This document shows positions 1 through 12,581 of a DNA stretch of 64,000 bases, piece after piece (position 1 is the stretch's first letter; each line of letters opens with the position of its first letter). Location of the stretch: assembly GCA_014529385.2 (NCBI GenBank), contig CM043971.1:30583709-30647708 (forward strand), written 5' to 3'. The translations under genes were made by a program, and so were the position numbers. The DNA is from Adiantum capillus-veneris. Its lineage: Eukaryota; Streptophyta; Polypodiopsida; Polypodiales; Pteridaceae. Under the pieces are notes generated by a model. The model saw only the letters and a program-made list of their open reading frames with translations. It searched no databases and had not been told where the DNA came from.

Positions 1-680
1 CAACCTGTACCTGGGAGTCAAACCCGATCTTGTAACACCTCATATGTGTCTGCTACCTGCAGTGTGCACGAGTAAGCTGTCTGCAGCAAAGAAAACAGCA
101 GAGCCCAAAACTGTTCTGAAAAATAGTCTCTGTGTTTTTAATTTCAGACCCACCTGCACTCCGAATCACAAAAAAATTCCTTCTACAAAGTAGTAGAGCT
201 TGAAGCCAGCTCCATTTTGAACCAAAAAGTTTTGGAATCGGAGCTTTGTAGCTCAAGTTATGAGCAAAACAGTAGAATGGTGTCAAACTGTCAAAAACTG
301 AACGACTTTCTTATGTGCTTGTTTGAGCTCATAGAAAGGCTCAAACTCACTTCCCACCTTGATGCGTGAGCTGAATGCATCAATCTCACAATGCTTCCAT
401 GTCTATGGAAGCTCCAAGCTCCAATCTGTCACGGATGTAGTCGTTGCAAAGCTTACCGAGAAGAGGGAAAATGTTGTACACAGTGGGTTGATCTGTAGAG
501 GAACTGTGGACTCATCTGTGAGCACTAGGAAGCTCTTGAGAGCTCTCCTGCAAGCCTTTGTATGGCTGCCCACAAGCCTCCTCTATTTCTTTGCTCAGAT
601 CTGTGACCTCTCCGCCATAGCTGACAAGTTCACGCGAAGCTATCCATCTACGCTCTCACACCTGTCGCTCTGATACCAAT
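1..680 (-). mobile_element. 5' leader of a copia element cut by the window edge
   Basis: This is the internal start of a minus-strand Ty1/copia element that continues outside the window. Read on the minus strand, the LTR at 681-870 is followed after two bases by TGGTATCAGAGC (667-678), the primer site for initiator tRNA-Met. The rest should be leader: in the related element at 53861-59721 about 1.07 kb separates primer site and gag, so gag would lie beyond position 1. Short open frames here have no recognisable domain. Confidence 0.7.
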
Positions 681-870
681 TGAAGGGGATCGGAGAGCAC
701 CACACACGGAGAGTGAGAGAGAGAAGGAGACACACGACACACAGATATGGGTGGGGAGACTCAAAGAGTGAGCAGCCCCCTATACACTTATGCTGTGTAT
801 AAGGTATACAAGTCAGTGGGCGTCCAGACTCTGGGCGGTCGGGCAAGGCACAGGCGCCTATACCCCAACA
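681..870 (-). repeat. 5' LTR of the edge copia element (190 bp)
   Basis: On the plus strand it runs from TGAAGGGG to CCCCAACA, so on the element's strand it starts TGTTGGGG and ends CCCCTTCA. The primer site follows directly. The same end sequences are found in the LTRs at 53861-54038 and 59530-59721, so the two belong to related families although the centres differ. The far LTR is outside the window, so no target duplication can be tested. Confidence 0.75.
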
Positions 871-1136
871 TATATGTGGGTATGTCCATGTAGATGTGTG
901 TGTGTGTGTGATAGAGAGAGAGAGGGAGAGAGAAGGGAAATCTTTTGAGTTCTCAATGTAGGCAGCAAGGAAAGAATACTTACAAGCAAAACCACAATAC
1001 TTAGGAGCACGACCAAAAGTGTGCAAAAGCACGTTACAAAGTAGAGGATGGAAGCATTGCTTTCGTTTGAGGATGTATTTGGAACAAGCAAGCAAAGTTA
1101 AGGGCAGCTAATAATGATAGGTGAAGATTCTTAGCA

Positions 1137-2787
1137 TTAATGTTCACCTTCATACGCCACTACATGGCCACTCACATTGATTTTGAAGCGGCCAAAGCGT
1201 GAGGTTGTTGCCAAGGTATCTCTTGCCTCAGAAACGGACTCAATGTAAATTTCATTGAAGGTTCTATCCAATGCAAGGACTAAATCCACTACTGGACCAA
1301 TGACTTGCACATCAAGAAGCTTTTTGTCTTTTGTTGCAATACGTGCTTCCAACTTTGGTGTTGTGATTATTGTGGTATTCTTATTGCAAGATCCACAATA
1401 AGGTGCTTGCCTAAGTCTATACACTTTTGTGGATTTACAATTCGAACAATGCTTCTCTAGTAGCACACTATTGAAGTTGATGAACTTAAGTGTACCAACA
1501 ACCTACACAAGGTAACTATGTAAGAAAATAAAACAAGTCGCTTTGTAATATATCACTTTATTCTATATGAGCAAACCTCACGGTTGTAGCCTAAGTTTTC
1601 GGTTTGAGCCTGAAACACAGCGGCAAGCTCCTCTGAGACGTGCACTACAAACAGGCACCAGAATTGTAACGTCCAATATTGACAAGGTGTTGGGTTTGCC
1701 AAGGAATGCACCAATGTTTCTTGCAACGCACATTACAGGTCCATCAACAATCATCTCTTGAAGCAATTGTTGGCAGTCATCTTTGCGGGAGTTGACAAAA
1801 CTTAGCTACAAGAGAATATTCATTATGGAAACCAAATCAAAAAGAGCATGAATGAATCATGGAAGATTTCAAATCTATAATAAAAGATCAGAAAACAGTA
1901 ATCAATATAGCTGAATTCTTACAAATTCCCTGTCTGATGGGAGAGGACCATCTGCAACCAAGAGGTCACCAATAGAGCCACCAAATCTTGACTGTGAGTT
2001 GTGCTTTTGTAAAATAACAAAAGCAAGTGTGCTTAATTGAGATCGTGCACTTGAAGATTGTTGCGCACTTATGTCATCAAGAAATACATGTATCTTGCAA
2101 TCAAGGGCGAAGGTGAGAGACACCGGGAAAGGTTCTGCTACGCTTACAATAGTTGTAGCATCAATGTTCAAGGAATACAATGCTGACCCGCCATCTGCCC
2201 TATTTTTGTGCTTGACAACTGGGCTATCAATGTGAACAAAGACACCTAGGTGGAGCTTGTCAATGTAGAGGTCTATGTATGGATCATTGACGACAATCGT
2301 AATAGTGTCGGTGCACTCTTCATCCACTAAGTCAACCTTCAAGTAACGATTGTATTTCAATTGGTCAAGACCAACCTTGTAGGTCCCATAGATTCAATAT
2401 CTTGCCCTCAATACAGAATCGTGGGCTTGAGTCAAAGATATCAACAATCAAGAATTGTGGGAGAACACTTTGAGCAAATGGAATGATGCTAAGATCAATA
2501 GGCTTGCTACGTAGTTGAGATGATTCACCCACTTTATATAGGCCAAAATCTTGAACAACAAGCTCAACTTCAATCGGACTTGGATCATTAGAAATGTTAA
2601 GAGGTATCTCCTCAAAACAATTTGGGACAATTATTGCTTGCAGCGACAGCGGAGCCTCAGTAGACAAAGGCTCAATATGAAGAGGTCTTGCCTTGTTTAG
2701 TGCATGAGATGGAACAGTTGTTTCAAGATATGCTTCCTTGTTGACATTAATGGGCTCCACTATAGCTTGGTTGCCTACAGAATCCAA
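1137..2787 (-). pseudogene. RPA70-like single-strand DNA-binding protein, Helitron-type, decayed
   Basis: The pieces resemble the large subunit of replication protein A, which binds single-stranded DNA through OB folds and is often carried by plant Helitrons. Reading on the minus strand, 2787-2365 is an N-terminal part and 2360-1902 a first OB fold (YNRYLKVDLVDEE..., then FVHIDSPVVKHKN). A short piece follows at 1766-1578, and 1466-1137 is a C-terminal fold with a zinc ribbon C-x2-C-x13-C-x2-C (CSNCK...YCGSC). A frameshift lies near 2362: the phrase GTYKV in the next frame matches the same place in the second RPA copy at 24880-26680. The gaps near 1470-1570 and 1770-1900 could be introns or decay. 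Any partner helicase would lie beyond position 1. Confidence 0.7.
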
Positions 2788-3261
2788 AAGATAGCAACAT
2801 AAGCGAACAGGCTGTACAAGTCAATAAAATGGCTCTCAAAAAAAGACACTTTTACAAAAAAGAAGACTCATGTCCAGATTTCAGCGATTCATTCAAATGA
2901 AACAATGCGCGTGCAACAGGCTTGTGAGGCCTATGAAGCTCTTCCTTTGATCTTTTGCAAGGTGGTGATGTTGTGTGTGTTGGGGATGTGTTGATAGATT
3001 TAGCACTCGAGATAGCAGTAGATTCTATCAACCTTCGGAGCTCTACAAAACATCAATTATGAGGACCTAATGCCTTCTAGATATAACGAAAAATTCGGGA
3101 GTGAAAGCTAGAAAGGCAAGCACTCATTTGTGATACAAATTACTCCTTGGATATTAAAGCACCTAGAAGGCAAAGAGGTGCTTGCAATTATAGCAAGGTG
3201 GGTAATCATATGAGAGTGGTGAATGTGCTTGTCATATAGGTCTATGTGTGTTTGTGTGTCT

Positions 3262-3299
<38 letters not shown>

Positions 3300-4250
3300 T
3301 CATGACACGAGACAAGACGAGAACTCTTATGCTCTAGTGTTATGCAATCAACAAGATAGGAGTTTTTAAGTCTTTAAGAGTGCATGCACCTACAATAGTG
3401 GTCTTCAAATGACATAGTACAAGCATATTGTTGCACGTGTTACGCATGCAATGCTATCGCGGTGGAGAGAAGCCACAATGCGAGGATGCAAAATAAATCC
3501 TAAGTGTGTTTCAAAATCTCGTTGTGCATCAAATAGTGTATTCAAGGGACAGTGCTCATAGCCTCAACCACTCAAAATATTGCTATTGGAGCCCGTCCCG
3601 CTTGTCAGACATGCGATGTCCTCGATCACTATTTTCAAAAGCAGTACATGTGACTTTTTCTAAAAAGTCCCTAAAAGGTAAGTCTTCTCTACTTATTGAG
3701 GTAAATCAATTGATTAGAGCAACATTGCTATTGACCTACTGCTAGATTTTGACTATCTTTTGACAATGCAAGTAGCACTTCAAGACTAGAGAAGCATCAT
3801 GGCACATGAGCATAACAAGCTCCGATTGGGAGAAGTGTTAGAGATGAGGCCAACAATCGAAATTGGCACAAGAAAGAAGTGAAGCCCATGCAAGGATTCA
3901 AGCGTAGCATAACACAGCAACAAGAGAAATGACTAAAGCAAAGATTAGATTTGCAAAATAGTAATCAAAATAACCATCTTCGAACAACGATATTTGCCAA
4001 TTGATATTTGTTAATTTCGGAATGAGTAGCAAATTCGTAGATACATTTCACAATGCAAATTCTTCAAAAGTTTGACGAAGCAAAATGAGGAACTACAACA
4101 CAAAAGTTGTCACAATAAGCCTCACCGCGTTCAAAATCCATGTTGTCATCACCATCAAGGTCTCCACTGCTTACATACCATTCTCGTCCTTCAGCAACAA
4201 AAGAATTCCCACTATGTTGTTTGGAATCCATTGGCAAGCAAAGGTAAAGG
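2788..4250. other. No gene seen; AT-rich spacer
   Basis: No frame gives a recognisable protein. The stretch holds an (AG)n run at 3265-3297 and otherwise unremarkable sequence upstream of the RPA-like gene. It may include the 5' flank of that Helitron, but I find no terminal signature I can defend. Confidence 0.4.
3265..3297. repeat. (AG)n microsatellite
   Basis: An uninterrupted AG dinucleotide run of 33 bases. Confidence 0.95.
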
Positions 4251-4422
4251 TAATTTTAATACTAAATGAGCTCATAGATTTTGAGATGCACAGAGGCAGA
4301 AGAAGGGCTGCTCTTATACAATTTGATAAGATAACATAATTTTAATACTCAATCTCCACATAGCTTTTGAGATGCAAAAAGAGAGAAGAAGGCCTCCTCT
4401 TATAGAGTTTAATAAGAGCGAT
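4251..4422. repeat. Two-copy tandem repeat, 86-bp period
   Basis: The stretch starting TAATTTTAATACT at 4251 recurs at 4337 with scattered substitutions. Both copies share TTTTGAGATGCA and a GAAG-rich centre followed by CTCTTATA. No coding role is visible. The 4423-4970 stretch beyond it is relatively GC-rich and has no recognisable gene. Confidence 0.7.
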
Positions 4423-4971
4423 TGCACACTGGCGCCCTTTGAATGCTGACTCTGCTTGCTGTCATGCTCGCCGCAAGGCCGAAACGTGGTCGTTTCTGGA
4501 TTGCAAACACCTGCACCTCGCATCACATTGAATGTGCAGCAGCGCAAAAAACAGAGCCGTTTCGGGCTTTCCATCAAGCATTCAATGCGTTGCAAGGCGT
4601 CACACACAATGCGAGAGAAAAGAAAGCCGTGCAGGCTTACCATATGACGGAGTAGATGGCCTGCATCATGCGCACAAAAAATCCGGTCTTCATAGGCGCC
4701 TACCTTCAGTTGTGGACAAGGGTACGTTGGGCTCCATTTCGCCACGAGTTCCCCATGAGCTGCAGAGAAGGTCCCGTCATCCATGCGGTGCAACAGGCTT
4801 CAAGGAAACGTAAACAACTTCTATAGTCTAAAGCCCTAAATGTTTATGCTCTAATCCACCTGGCACTCATCGACCCATCCAAAATAAACGGCGAGAAAAA
4901 TACACGTTTTCTCCACCACCCTCTCTTATGGCCTCTGCAGGCCAAAAAAAAAATCATCTCGTTTCACATTC

Positions 4972-5300
4972 ATTGGCTTTCTAAAATAAGTCTTGGAGGA
5001 AAGTTCAAGTCTTGGAGGAGAGTTCAGATAGACATACTTTCAATGCTTTTCATAATGATTGAGACTTAAATGTTCTTTTGATTTTAATATATTAAATAGG
5101 TCTTTTTATTTCACCTTTCATTTCACACTTATATATTCTTTTGATTTTAATATATTAAATGGGTCTTTTTATTTCACCTTTCATTTCACAACTTACATCT
5201 TAGATAGCTTGATCTTTTTTGCATTCTATTATTTTAGAATGTGAAAATGAAGATTCACCTTGCATAATTTTAGTCAAACTCTACACACACACATAACTTT
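4972..5300. repeat. Unclassified AT-rich repeat, copy 1 (partial)
   Basis: It shares ordered blocks with 5490-6190 and 8440-9040: GGCTTTCTAAA, GACATACTTTCAATG, TTTTTATTTCACCTTTC, TTGCATTCTATT, and a closing run of CA repeats. Inside it, 5072-5135 and 5136-5199 are a two-copy tandem duplication with a 64-base period. No protein is recognisable. Confidence 0.6.
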
Positions 5301-5489
5301 CTTAGGAGAAGAGAGTTAGTATGCGTTTGAAATTTAATTATTATCTATACCAATTAGACTTACCTTTTCATGAAAACAATAAAAATCTTCTTTTCCTTTT
5401 GGCTACATAAGGCCTTAGTAAAGGGGTGCATTTTGGGTGCAATTGCGGCCATTGGATAAAGCCTGCTAATTAGTGTCACATGGCAATAA

Positions 5490-5730
5490 GCTTTCCTTTT
5501 TGGCTTTCTAAACTAAGCCTTAGAGGATTGTTAGGTTAGACATACTTTCAATGTTTTCAGTGACGATTGAAACTTACTTTAGATATTATTTCAATTTTAA
5601 AACAGCAAATGGATCTTTTTATTTCACTTTCATTTTACATCGTGACATGTCTTGACTTTTCTTGCATTCTATTGTTTTAAAATGTTAAAGTGAAGCTTCA
5701 CGTTGCATTATTCTAATAAATTCTATGGAT

Positions 5731-5772
<42 letters not shown>

Positions 5773-6190
5773 TATTATATTTATATTTATATTTATTCAC
5801 ACACATATATTTATTGATGAGTTCTTTTTAGTTCACATTTTATTTCACAGCCTCACCAGCTTGACTTTTCTTGCATTCTATAACTTAATTCTAGTCAACA
5901 TTTAAGAAAGTCTGTTTTATTAAGCGAACCTCGGCCGAGTTTCCTCCCCACAAAAAAGTGAACCAAAACTACTAGCATAAATTTAAAATTTGCAGAATTT
6001 TTCAACTATTTTCTTAGATATTTCACCAGTTTTTCTTCCATTTACCATGGTTTGTGACTAGCTAGTCTTGATTTTCAACTGGCTCAAGGCTAAGCTGAGG
6101 CAATCCTTTCTTGAACACTAATTCTACTTAAACTCAACTTGATGATTTTATCACTTTTTAATTGTTTTAGAAAACCATCGTGATTCTTTC
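5490..6190. repeat. Unclassified AT-rich repeat, copy 2
   Basis: This is the longest copy of the family. Its second half (TTTACCATGGTTTG, GGCTCAAGGCTAAGCTGAGG, then AACTCAACTTGATGATTTTATC) matches 8690-9005 closely. It includes an (AC)10 run at 5731-5750 that passes into (AT)n to about 5770. With copy 3 it flanks the LINE remnant at 6510-7868 in direct orientation. About 300 bases from 6190 to 6510 hold nothing recognisable. Confidence 0.65.
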
Positions 6191-6509
6191 ACTTGTTACT
6201 ATTTCTTGTAGACCCTTTTGAGAAAGAGTTGACATTTGTGTACCTCTCTCTTTAAGGAGGGGATTGAGTATTTATTGCATGTCACACAAATACTCTTTCA
6301 CCTCTTTTTCTCGATTTGTTACCATGCTTCCAAATATTTTAGTAAGGTTCAGGGAGATTGTGTCCAAAGAGACGGTGTTTAGGTACCTAGCAGCCCCTCT
6401 GGAAGTGGATATATAACCCACAAGCAAAGATCCTCATGGGTGTTGGATAAGATAAGGAGAAAGATGTGAAGGTGTGAGAGCAGATTGAAAGTGATCAATT
6501 TGTTTATGC

Positions 6510-7868
6510 TCCCATACTTATCATTTAATGGCCCGCTGCTCAAGATAGCCAAATGCAACTGGAAGGAGTTCCTTAAACCAGTGAAGAGATTCCTCTAGAA
6601 AAACAACAATAAAGACTCACTGCCTTGGAAATGGGCAAGTTGGGAGGCCATAGCAAGGCCGGTGGGGCAAGGTAGTCTTGAGATTCTAAACCCTAGTACT
6701 CACGCGGAGGCTCAATGTGCCAAGTTTGCGGCTGCAATCACAAAGCAAGATCAAGCCTGGGCTGTAATGACTAAGGCCATGATGCACAATGCCAAACTGT
6801 ACTCGCAAGGCAGCCAATGGAAAGGACTAGATCTACACGACAAATTACTTGCCCCTCAGTGGTCTAACTTGAAGCTTGGGGACTTAACGAGCTGGCTCGA
6901 AAGTGTAGCAAAGCGGTGGAGGCCCTGGAATGGGGAGAGGTAACTAGATACTTCCGCAATTCGATGTCTCACTGGTCCCCTTGGTTGTCTAAGGTGGGGA
7001 GCATCTTGTTGACCCTTGCCTAGAGGGAGGTGGCCAGAAAGATGAAGAACAAAGGACTCCATCAACTAGGCCAATTTTGGGACTGCAGTAGCAGCGGCGG
7101 CAAAGGGTCGGACCAACTTGCCTCCAAGTTCAGGCTCAATGGGACGGAGAGATTGTTGGTAAATAGAGTTTTAGAATGGCTGAATAATTGTTGCCTACCT
7201 TCATGAGGATCTAGGTTTGATTGAAAAGTTTGGTGGTGGCCTATAGATATACATTTCCATAAACCTCACACTAGGGAGGTGTACAACACATGGCTTTGTT
7301 GGATTGGTTCTACCCCCTGAACAAACAATGGGGCAAGCAATGGCCAAAGGCAAGATGGGTGAAAATTGTTGAGAATATCTGGTGACCAAGATGGCCGCTT
7401 AAGAATAAGGTCTTTATTTGGAAAGTGCTCTGGGGGGCCTTGCTGACCGAGGTGAAGTTCCTAGCTAGAGGTATTGGGCCAGATAAATGCCCACAATGCA
7501 GATCTGCAAGTGAGAACCTGCCCCACCTATTCAAGGATTGTCTAGGGATTTGTGGCCTCACAGGGAAGATTTGTAAGTGGATTCAAAAGACATGGAAGAT
7601 TGGGTTCTTCAAGAACGATCTTTTTCTTGGGAGGGAGGCAATCATGAGCCATTCACTTCTCATCAATACACAAATTGTCAAGTTATGTTACTTTGAACAC
7701 GTATGGAAGGCCAAGAATGGTAGACTTTTTGAGAACCGCATTGAAACAACAAGGTTTATGGAGATTATTCAAGAAAGCACGGTAACAATTATTGCTATTG
7801 AAAAAAGGAGAAACTGTGAACAGTGGGACAAGGTGGTGATTGCAGCATTGTTGGAATTGCATGGGTAA
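6510..7868 (+). pseudogene. LINE (non-LTR retrotransposon) remnant, C-terminal part of ORF2
   Basis: The pieces match the region after the reverse-transcriptase catalytic core of plant LINEs. Around 6540-6943 the frame reads KEFLKPVKRF, then WASWEAIARPVGQGSLEILNP, which resembles the conserved PxxxGGLGI segment. Around 7400-7868 lies a zinc-binding RT-associated domain: FIWKVLWGALL, CPQCRSASENLPHLFKDC, then a region like the C-terminal tail. The parts are in different frames with several stops, so the copy is dead. The RT core with YADD and the endonuclease are absent. The 3' tail is not obvious. It is unrelated in detail to the LINE at 28648-31203. Confidence 0.75.
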
Positions 7869-7879
7869 GGATTTGTTTC

Positions 7880-8430
7880 TGAGCCAGACAGGTCTTTCAC
7901 CAGTTTCGTGGAGTGGCCTCCCTATTAGTCGATGTACTAATGTTTGCTGGAAGACATCATGACTCGTCATGAGCCTGAATAGTATTTGTAATTATTTTGG
8001 GTTTATAATATGATATACTCACGTTTGTGAGTTTTTCTTTTTTAAAAAGTAACTATTTTTTATGCTTTTGGAATATATTGTAACATAAATAGTCCATTGT
8101 TATACTTGCTTTCAAAAAATACAATATGATAACAAATGTTTTAAAATATCCATGTTATTTTGTTGTTTTCCTTCTCTCAAAGAAGCATCTTGTTATTAAA
8201 TTCCTCCCAATAGCCTTATGCAAGCCATAGTGAACTTTCACCTTTTTTTAATATAAAAAGTTCACATAATGTGAGTATAGTTGTAAAATAAGCATAGAAA
8301 ATAATGGAACAATTTAATGAAATAATCTTCGTAAAGTCCTTAAATGAATGGACCCTTTATAAATTGGAAAAAAATATTCATTGAGTCAATACTTCATCGT
8401 AGGATCAAACTCCTAGGAATTCACTCTTTA
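7880..8430. other. No gene seen; AT-rich
   Basis: Nothing coding is recognisable. A short stretch near 8370-8425 (GAGTCAATACTTCATCGTAG) recurs in reverse orientation near 32117-32165, so part of it belongs to a dispersed repeat. Confidence 0.4.
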
Positions 8431-8439
8431 ATCCTTTGT

Positions 8440-9040
8440 TCTCTAAAGCCATTTTGTTTGCTTTCTAAAAGAAACTTTACTGTTGTGTTGGGTTAGGGAG
8501 ACTTTCCTTGTTTTCAATGCATCTGGAGACTTATTTTAAATGTTTATTTCACTTTCATTTCATATACTACATGTCTTTAGTTTTTTTGCATTCTATTCTT
8601 TTAGAATGTTAAAGTGAAACTTCACTTACATAATTCTAGCAAATTCTATGGATATACACACACATATTAATGAGTTTTTTTAATTTCACATTTCATTTCA
8701 CAGTCTCACATGTCATTTCACAGTCTCACATGGTTTAACTTTTTTTACATTCTATAACTTAATTATAGTCAATATTCAGGAAAGTCTCTTTTATTAAGCA
8801 AGATTCAAAATTCAAAATTTATAAGATTTTTGAACTATTTTCTCACATATTTTACATTTTCTCACATATTTCACTAGTTTTTCTTCCCTTTACCATGGTT
8901 TGCAACCAGGTAGTCTCCATTTTCAATCGGCTCAAAGCTAAGCTGAGGCAATCCTTTTTTGAACACTGATTCTACTTAAACTCAACCTAATGATTTTATC
9001 ATGTTATAATTATTTTAGAAAGCCACTATGATTCTTTCAC
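8440..9040. repeat. Unclassified AT-rich repeat, copy 3
   Basis: It is homologous to 5490-6190 in the same orientation, with the best match at 8690-9005. It shares CATTCTATAACTTAATT, TTTACCATGGTTTGCA, and GCTAAGCTGAGGCAATCCTT. Divergence is clear by eye, so the copies are old. Confidence 0.65.
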
Positions 9041-10293
9041 TTGTTTAGTATGCCAAAGAGTTGAATGCAATTTTGAAAATCGCTTAAAAAAGGACATGAT
9101 TTCTTTCTCTTCAAGACTTTTAAGCCCCTTTGAAGGACACGTGTCCAAAATTAAAAGTGAATGACCTTCACCATATGGGTACTAAGGCCGTTAACACACC
9201 AAAAACAAGTGATCAATATATTCACTAGGCCTGCCATGTAAAGAATCAATGCTTAGTGCTATCAACTTTGCAAGATTTCAATGAAACTTAAATTGAATTT
9301 AAAATCCATGTCATCACCATAACTAGCCACTAACATTAAAGACAATGAAAAAGCCTCATAAATTTCAACTTTATGAGCACAAGGAAAATATATTGAGGAC
9401 CATGAAAAAGAGCCCTTGTCTTCTCCATCATTTCCATCTTTAAAATGACCACTCTCTTTCAACCAATGTAAAGTTTTCTCTTTTTAGAAAAACCTAAGAT
9501 TGTTTTTGGTTCAATACATTCACCCACCTATTGTGGGTTTTGAAAAAGAAAAAAAAAAAGGAAAACCTACGATTGGTGAGAGATGTCATGGCTCGGCGTG
9601 AGCATGACTTAAATTTTTGTAAACGTTTGGTTATGCTAATATAATTCACTCAGAAGTGTGATTTTTTTTTTTTTAAGAGAGGAAAACCTACTTTGCTTTA
9701 AGCCAAGGCCAATAAGTGTCACCCTTAAGAAAAAGTATATTGACAAAACTATTAATAAAGAAAAGATGATCATTGAAGAGCGCACCTATCCTTCACACAA
9801 TAACTTCATCTTCAATGATTGCTCTTTTTGTCTCCGATCATTTTTTTCTCCTCGTGAAAATACCAAAAAATCTGTTTAACCAACCCAATAAGGTGAAGCA
9901 ATGCTAAGGCTCCTCCCTTTGAGCAGGCCAAAAAAGAATGTGAAATAATATACATTCTCTGTATATTTTGTGGCTTTTTGGTTTGCCAAATGCAAAGGCC
10001 GGGATTTTGTTGAGTTTTTTGACTTGCTAAGCAAGTGACAAAATCACGGGCCTGCCCATTAGAAGAAGACAATGAAATAGAAAGGTTGAAAATTAATGCA
10101 TACATGTCAAAAATGGAATTTTATTAAAAAAGAGAGTTCCAAGAGTTGTGCGAAGAGGGGTCAAAGCTCCAAAACTATTTTTTTCTATGTACACCATGGG
10201 GTGGGTAGGGATGGAGGATCATCTGTCCCCCCCCCCCCCCCCCCCCCCCCGACGGGGGATGACAAGGGGGTTGAGGATCGTTCTAGGTGGTGT
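9041..10293. other. No gene seen; holds a 24-base poly-C tract
   Basis: The region is AT-rich with several A and T runs. A run of 24 C lies at 10227-10250. It lies just 3' of the Helentron endonuclease remnant, so the element's 3' end may be here, but I could not identify a terminal hairpin or end motif with confidence. Confidence 0.4.
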
Positions 10294-11884
10294 TTATTTT
10301 GGGAGGAGTATGTATATTGAGGAGTGATCATACCAAAAGCAAAATCTTGTCCCGCTCACGGAGTTCGATCTTGAGTTCTTCACCCAAATATGGTCAAGGA
10401 TTGAATTGTAGATAGTTCTCGTTTCTTGAATTGTTTGGGTGTAGTTGTTTTCGTGGAGAAAGCCATGTAGTTTTTTGTATTGCCTATTGTCATGGTCAAT
10501 GTGGATGTTAAAGTTGCCTATGATAATGCTCACAATGTTGCTATCAATGGTCTCCATGAGGTTTCTCAATTGTGAATGCTGTCATTGTATTGATGCCTTA
10601 GGTGATTTGTAGACATTCACTATATGGATGATGTTGTTGATGGATAGGGAGAAGAATTCTTGTATTATCTCAATGCCTAGTGATGAAAAGAAAGATTTAT
10701 TGTGCACCTTGATGGAAGTTTTGTGATACATTGATAGACCATATCCATTGTGATGATGTATGTGTTGAAAGTTTGGTTCAAACAAGTTTCTTTCATTTTG
10801 TTGTTTTGTTTCTTGCAAGAAAAGGATTGTTGATGAGGTGAAGTTGAGATCATTTTTTATATATTTGATGTGTTTTTGGATGGAGACAACATTCAATGAT
10901 TGAATTATGTAATGGGTATCTTCTACTAGACTCAATTGTACATTTGAGTGCTCCCATCTTGCAGTTGTTTGGAGACGGTCAAGCTCCTTGAGCACTGCAA
11001 GGTCAGGTCGAATGTGTGTATTCAATATCGGGCTCAAAATGTGCAGGTAAACAAGATCCTTGATATGCGATAATGCAGTGTAGACCAAACTGTGGTCCGT
11101 ATGCTAGTAGGGTCGAAAGCTAGAGAAGTCATGGTTAGACCTTGTGATATGTGGATTGTGCGTGCATTGGCAGGTTGTATTGGTAGCTGCTTCCTAGAGA
11201 CTATGTTGAGCTGATTTCTCCCTACTTGGAAATCTTTTGTTGTCTCGAATATGGGTGTCCAATGTGGCTCAAAGTGATTTTTGAGCAGATGTTCATTTTG
11301 AGATCTTTGTTTGTTTCCAATTTTTCTATCAAAGAAAGCTATCCATGCAACATGGGAATGTTCGATGGTTTCTATCGCTTTGAGAATTCCATCAGCCCCA
11401 TTCACAAGTCCATCAGAAATGTCGATATTCCCAGAGCACATTTCAACTATCATCCCTGGCTTTAGTTCGAGAACCCCAGCAAGTCCTACACTTAGTTGTG
11501 AGTTGTTTGGAATGAGAAGGTTCCTTGAGGCTGACTTGTGTGGTTTGTCACATGCCGTAATGACATATACACTTGTATGTAGCATGGCAAAAACCTTTTG
11601 GTTGTGATGGTCCTTTAATGTGTTGGTGAATAAAAGATGGGGCGTTGCCACGATGTCGAAGCTCTTGTTTATGTGCGTGGAGTTGATCAACGACAAGTCT
11701 TCCTCAGTTTGTTTCGCAAGTCTTAGTCGTTTTAAGATCTCTATGAATGTTGTGTTGATTGGCGCATGGGTATCTGAAGCTCACAAACCTTATGTGAGAA
11801 TTCCAAAATGAAGGGGCTAGAATATCAACTGTGTTTTTAGGATCATTAAATATCCAACAATCACGCACAGGGCTTGCTTAAAGG
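10294..11884 (-). pseudogene. Helentron-type RepHel, C-terminal part: helicase motifs plus AP-endonuclease-like domain
   Basis: This continues the helicase interrupted at 20821. In minus-strand order, 11884-11700 carries the stretch after the helicase GD motif, with IPMRQS and then EILKRLRLAKQTEEDL. Next, 11696-11034 includes LKPGMIVEM, GLVNGADGILKAI, and ANARTIHISQGLT (late PIF1-family motifs). Then VYTALSHIKDLVYLHIL (motif VI) runs straight into an endonuclease/exonuclease/phosphatase-like domain. That domain has ILFLQETKQQ (10.8 kb), IIIGNFNIHID (GDFN with Asp to Asn), LDHIW, and YDHSSIYI in place of SDH, ending near 10294. Frameshifts near 11750, 11050 and 10575 break it. An endonuclease fused behind the helicase is the mark of Helentrons rather than classical plant Helitrons. 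Confidence 0.8.
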
Positions 11885-12581
11885 TCTCCGTGTGAGGTCC
11901 CCAACCCCGAGAAGATTGGAGCAAATTGATAGATGGCCTTCCTTTATTCTCCTTTTCCGTTGACGACACCCTACTCCGTTTCCACAAAGTAGAGATACGA
12001 GCAACAGAAGAGAGGAAGTCCTCTATCCATCGTTTACGTGGTTATGAGGGTCATACGCCACAAGACAGGTCGATAAATCTAATGAAGTTGTTTCCTAACA
12101 TAAAGATGAAATCCCATTGACATATTTAGAATCCATAAACAACGCCTTTTTCCCCACGTTTAAGAGGCACGGCCGCCATCCATAAACCATAAATATGATA
12201 TGAGACTTGGTCTAAACTAAATAGTAGTCTTGTGGGCACGTAGATTTGGGACGTCTCGACTCTTGGCACGATGAGTCTCTAGTTTTGTTTCTCTTAATAA
12301 AAGGGAGTGGAGAGTTTCTCGACTAATCGAGACCACCCATCCTTGACCGGCAACCTGAGCCAGCCCCCACCTTCCACCCCACACTCACACTTTTTTGCTT
12401 GTTTACTAATTACTACTGACTGTTTTACATATACAAACAATGTTCTTTAATTAATTCCAGACACAGATTCTTTCATCCAACCCTTCAAAAATCACAAAAA
12501 AATTTCTTTTTCAAACATGATCTAATGAAGATAGTCCTATAATTCAACAAAACTGAATCTTTCAATTATTCTTAGGAGTTG

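Noticed and set aside
4314-4793. 159-codon minus-strand frame
   Set aside because: No domain, overlaps frames of similar length on the other strand, and includes part of an 86-bp tandem repeat.
10227-10250. Poly-C tracts as functional elements (also 32839-32860)
   Set aside because: Homopolymers of this length are prone to slippage and assembly error; no context supports a function.
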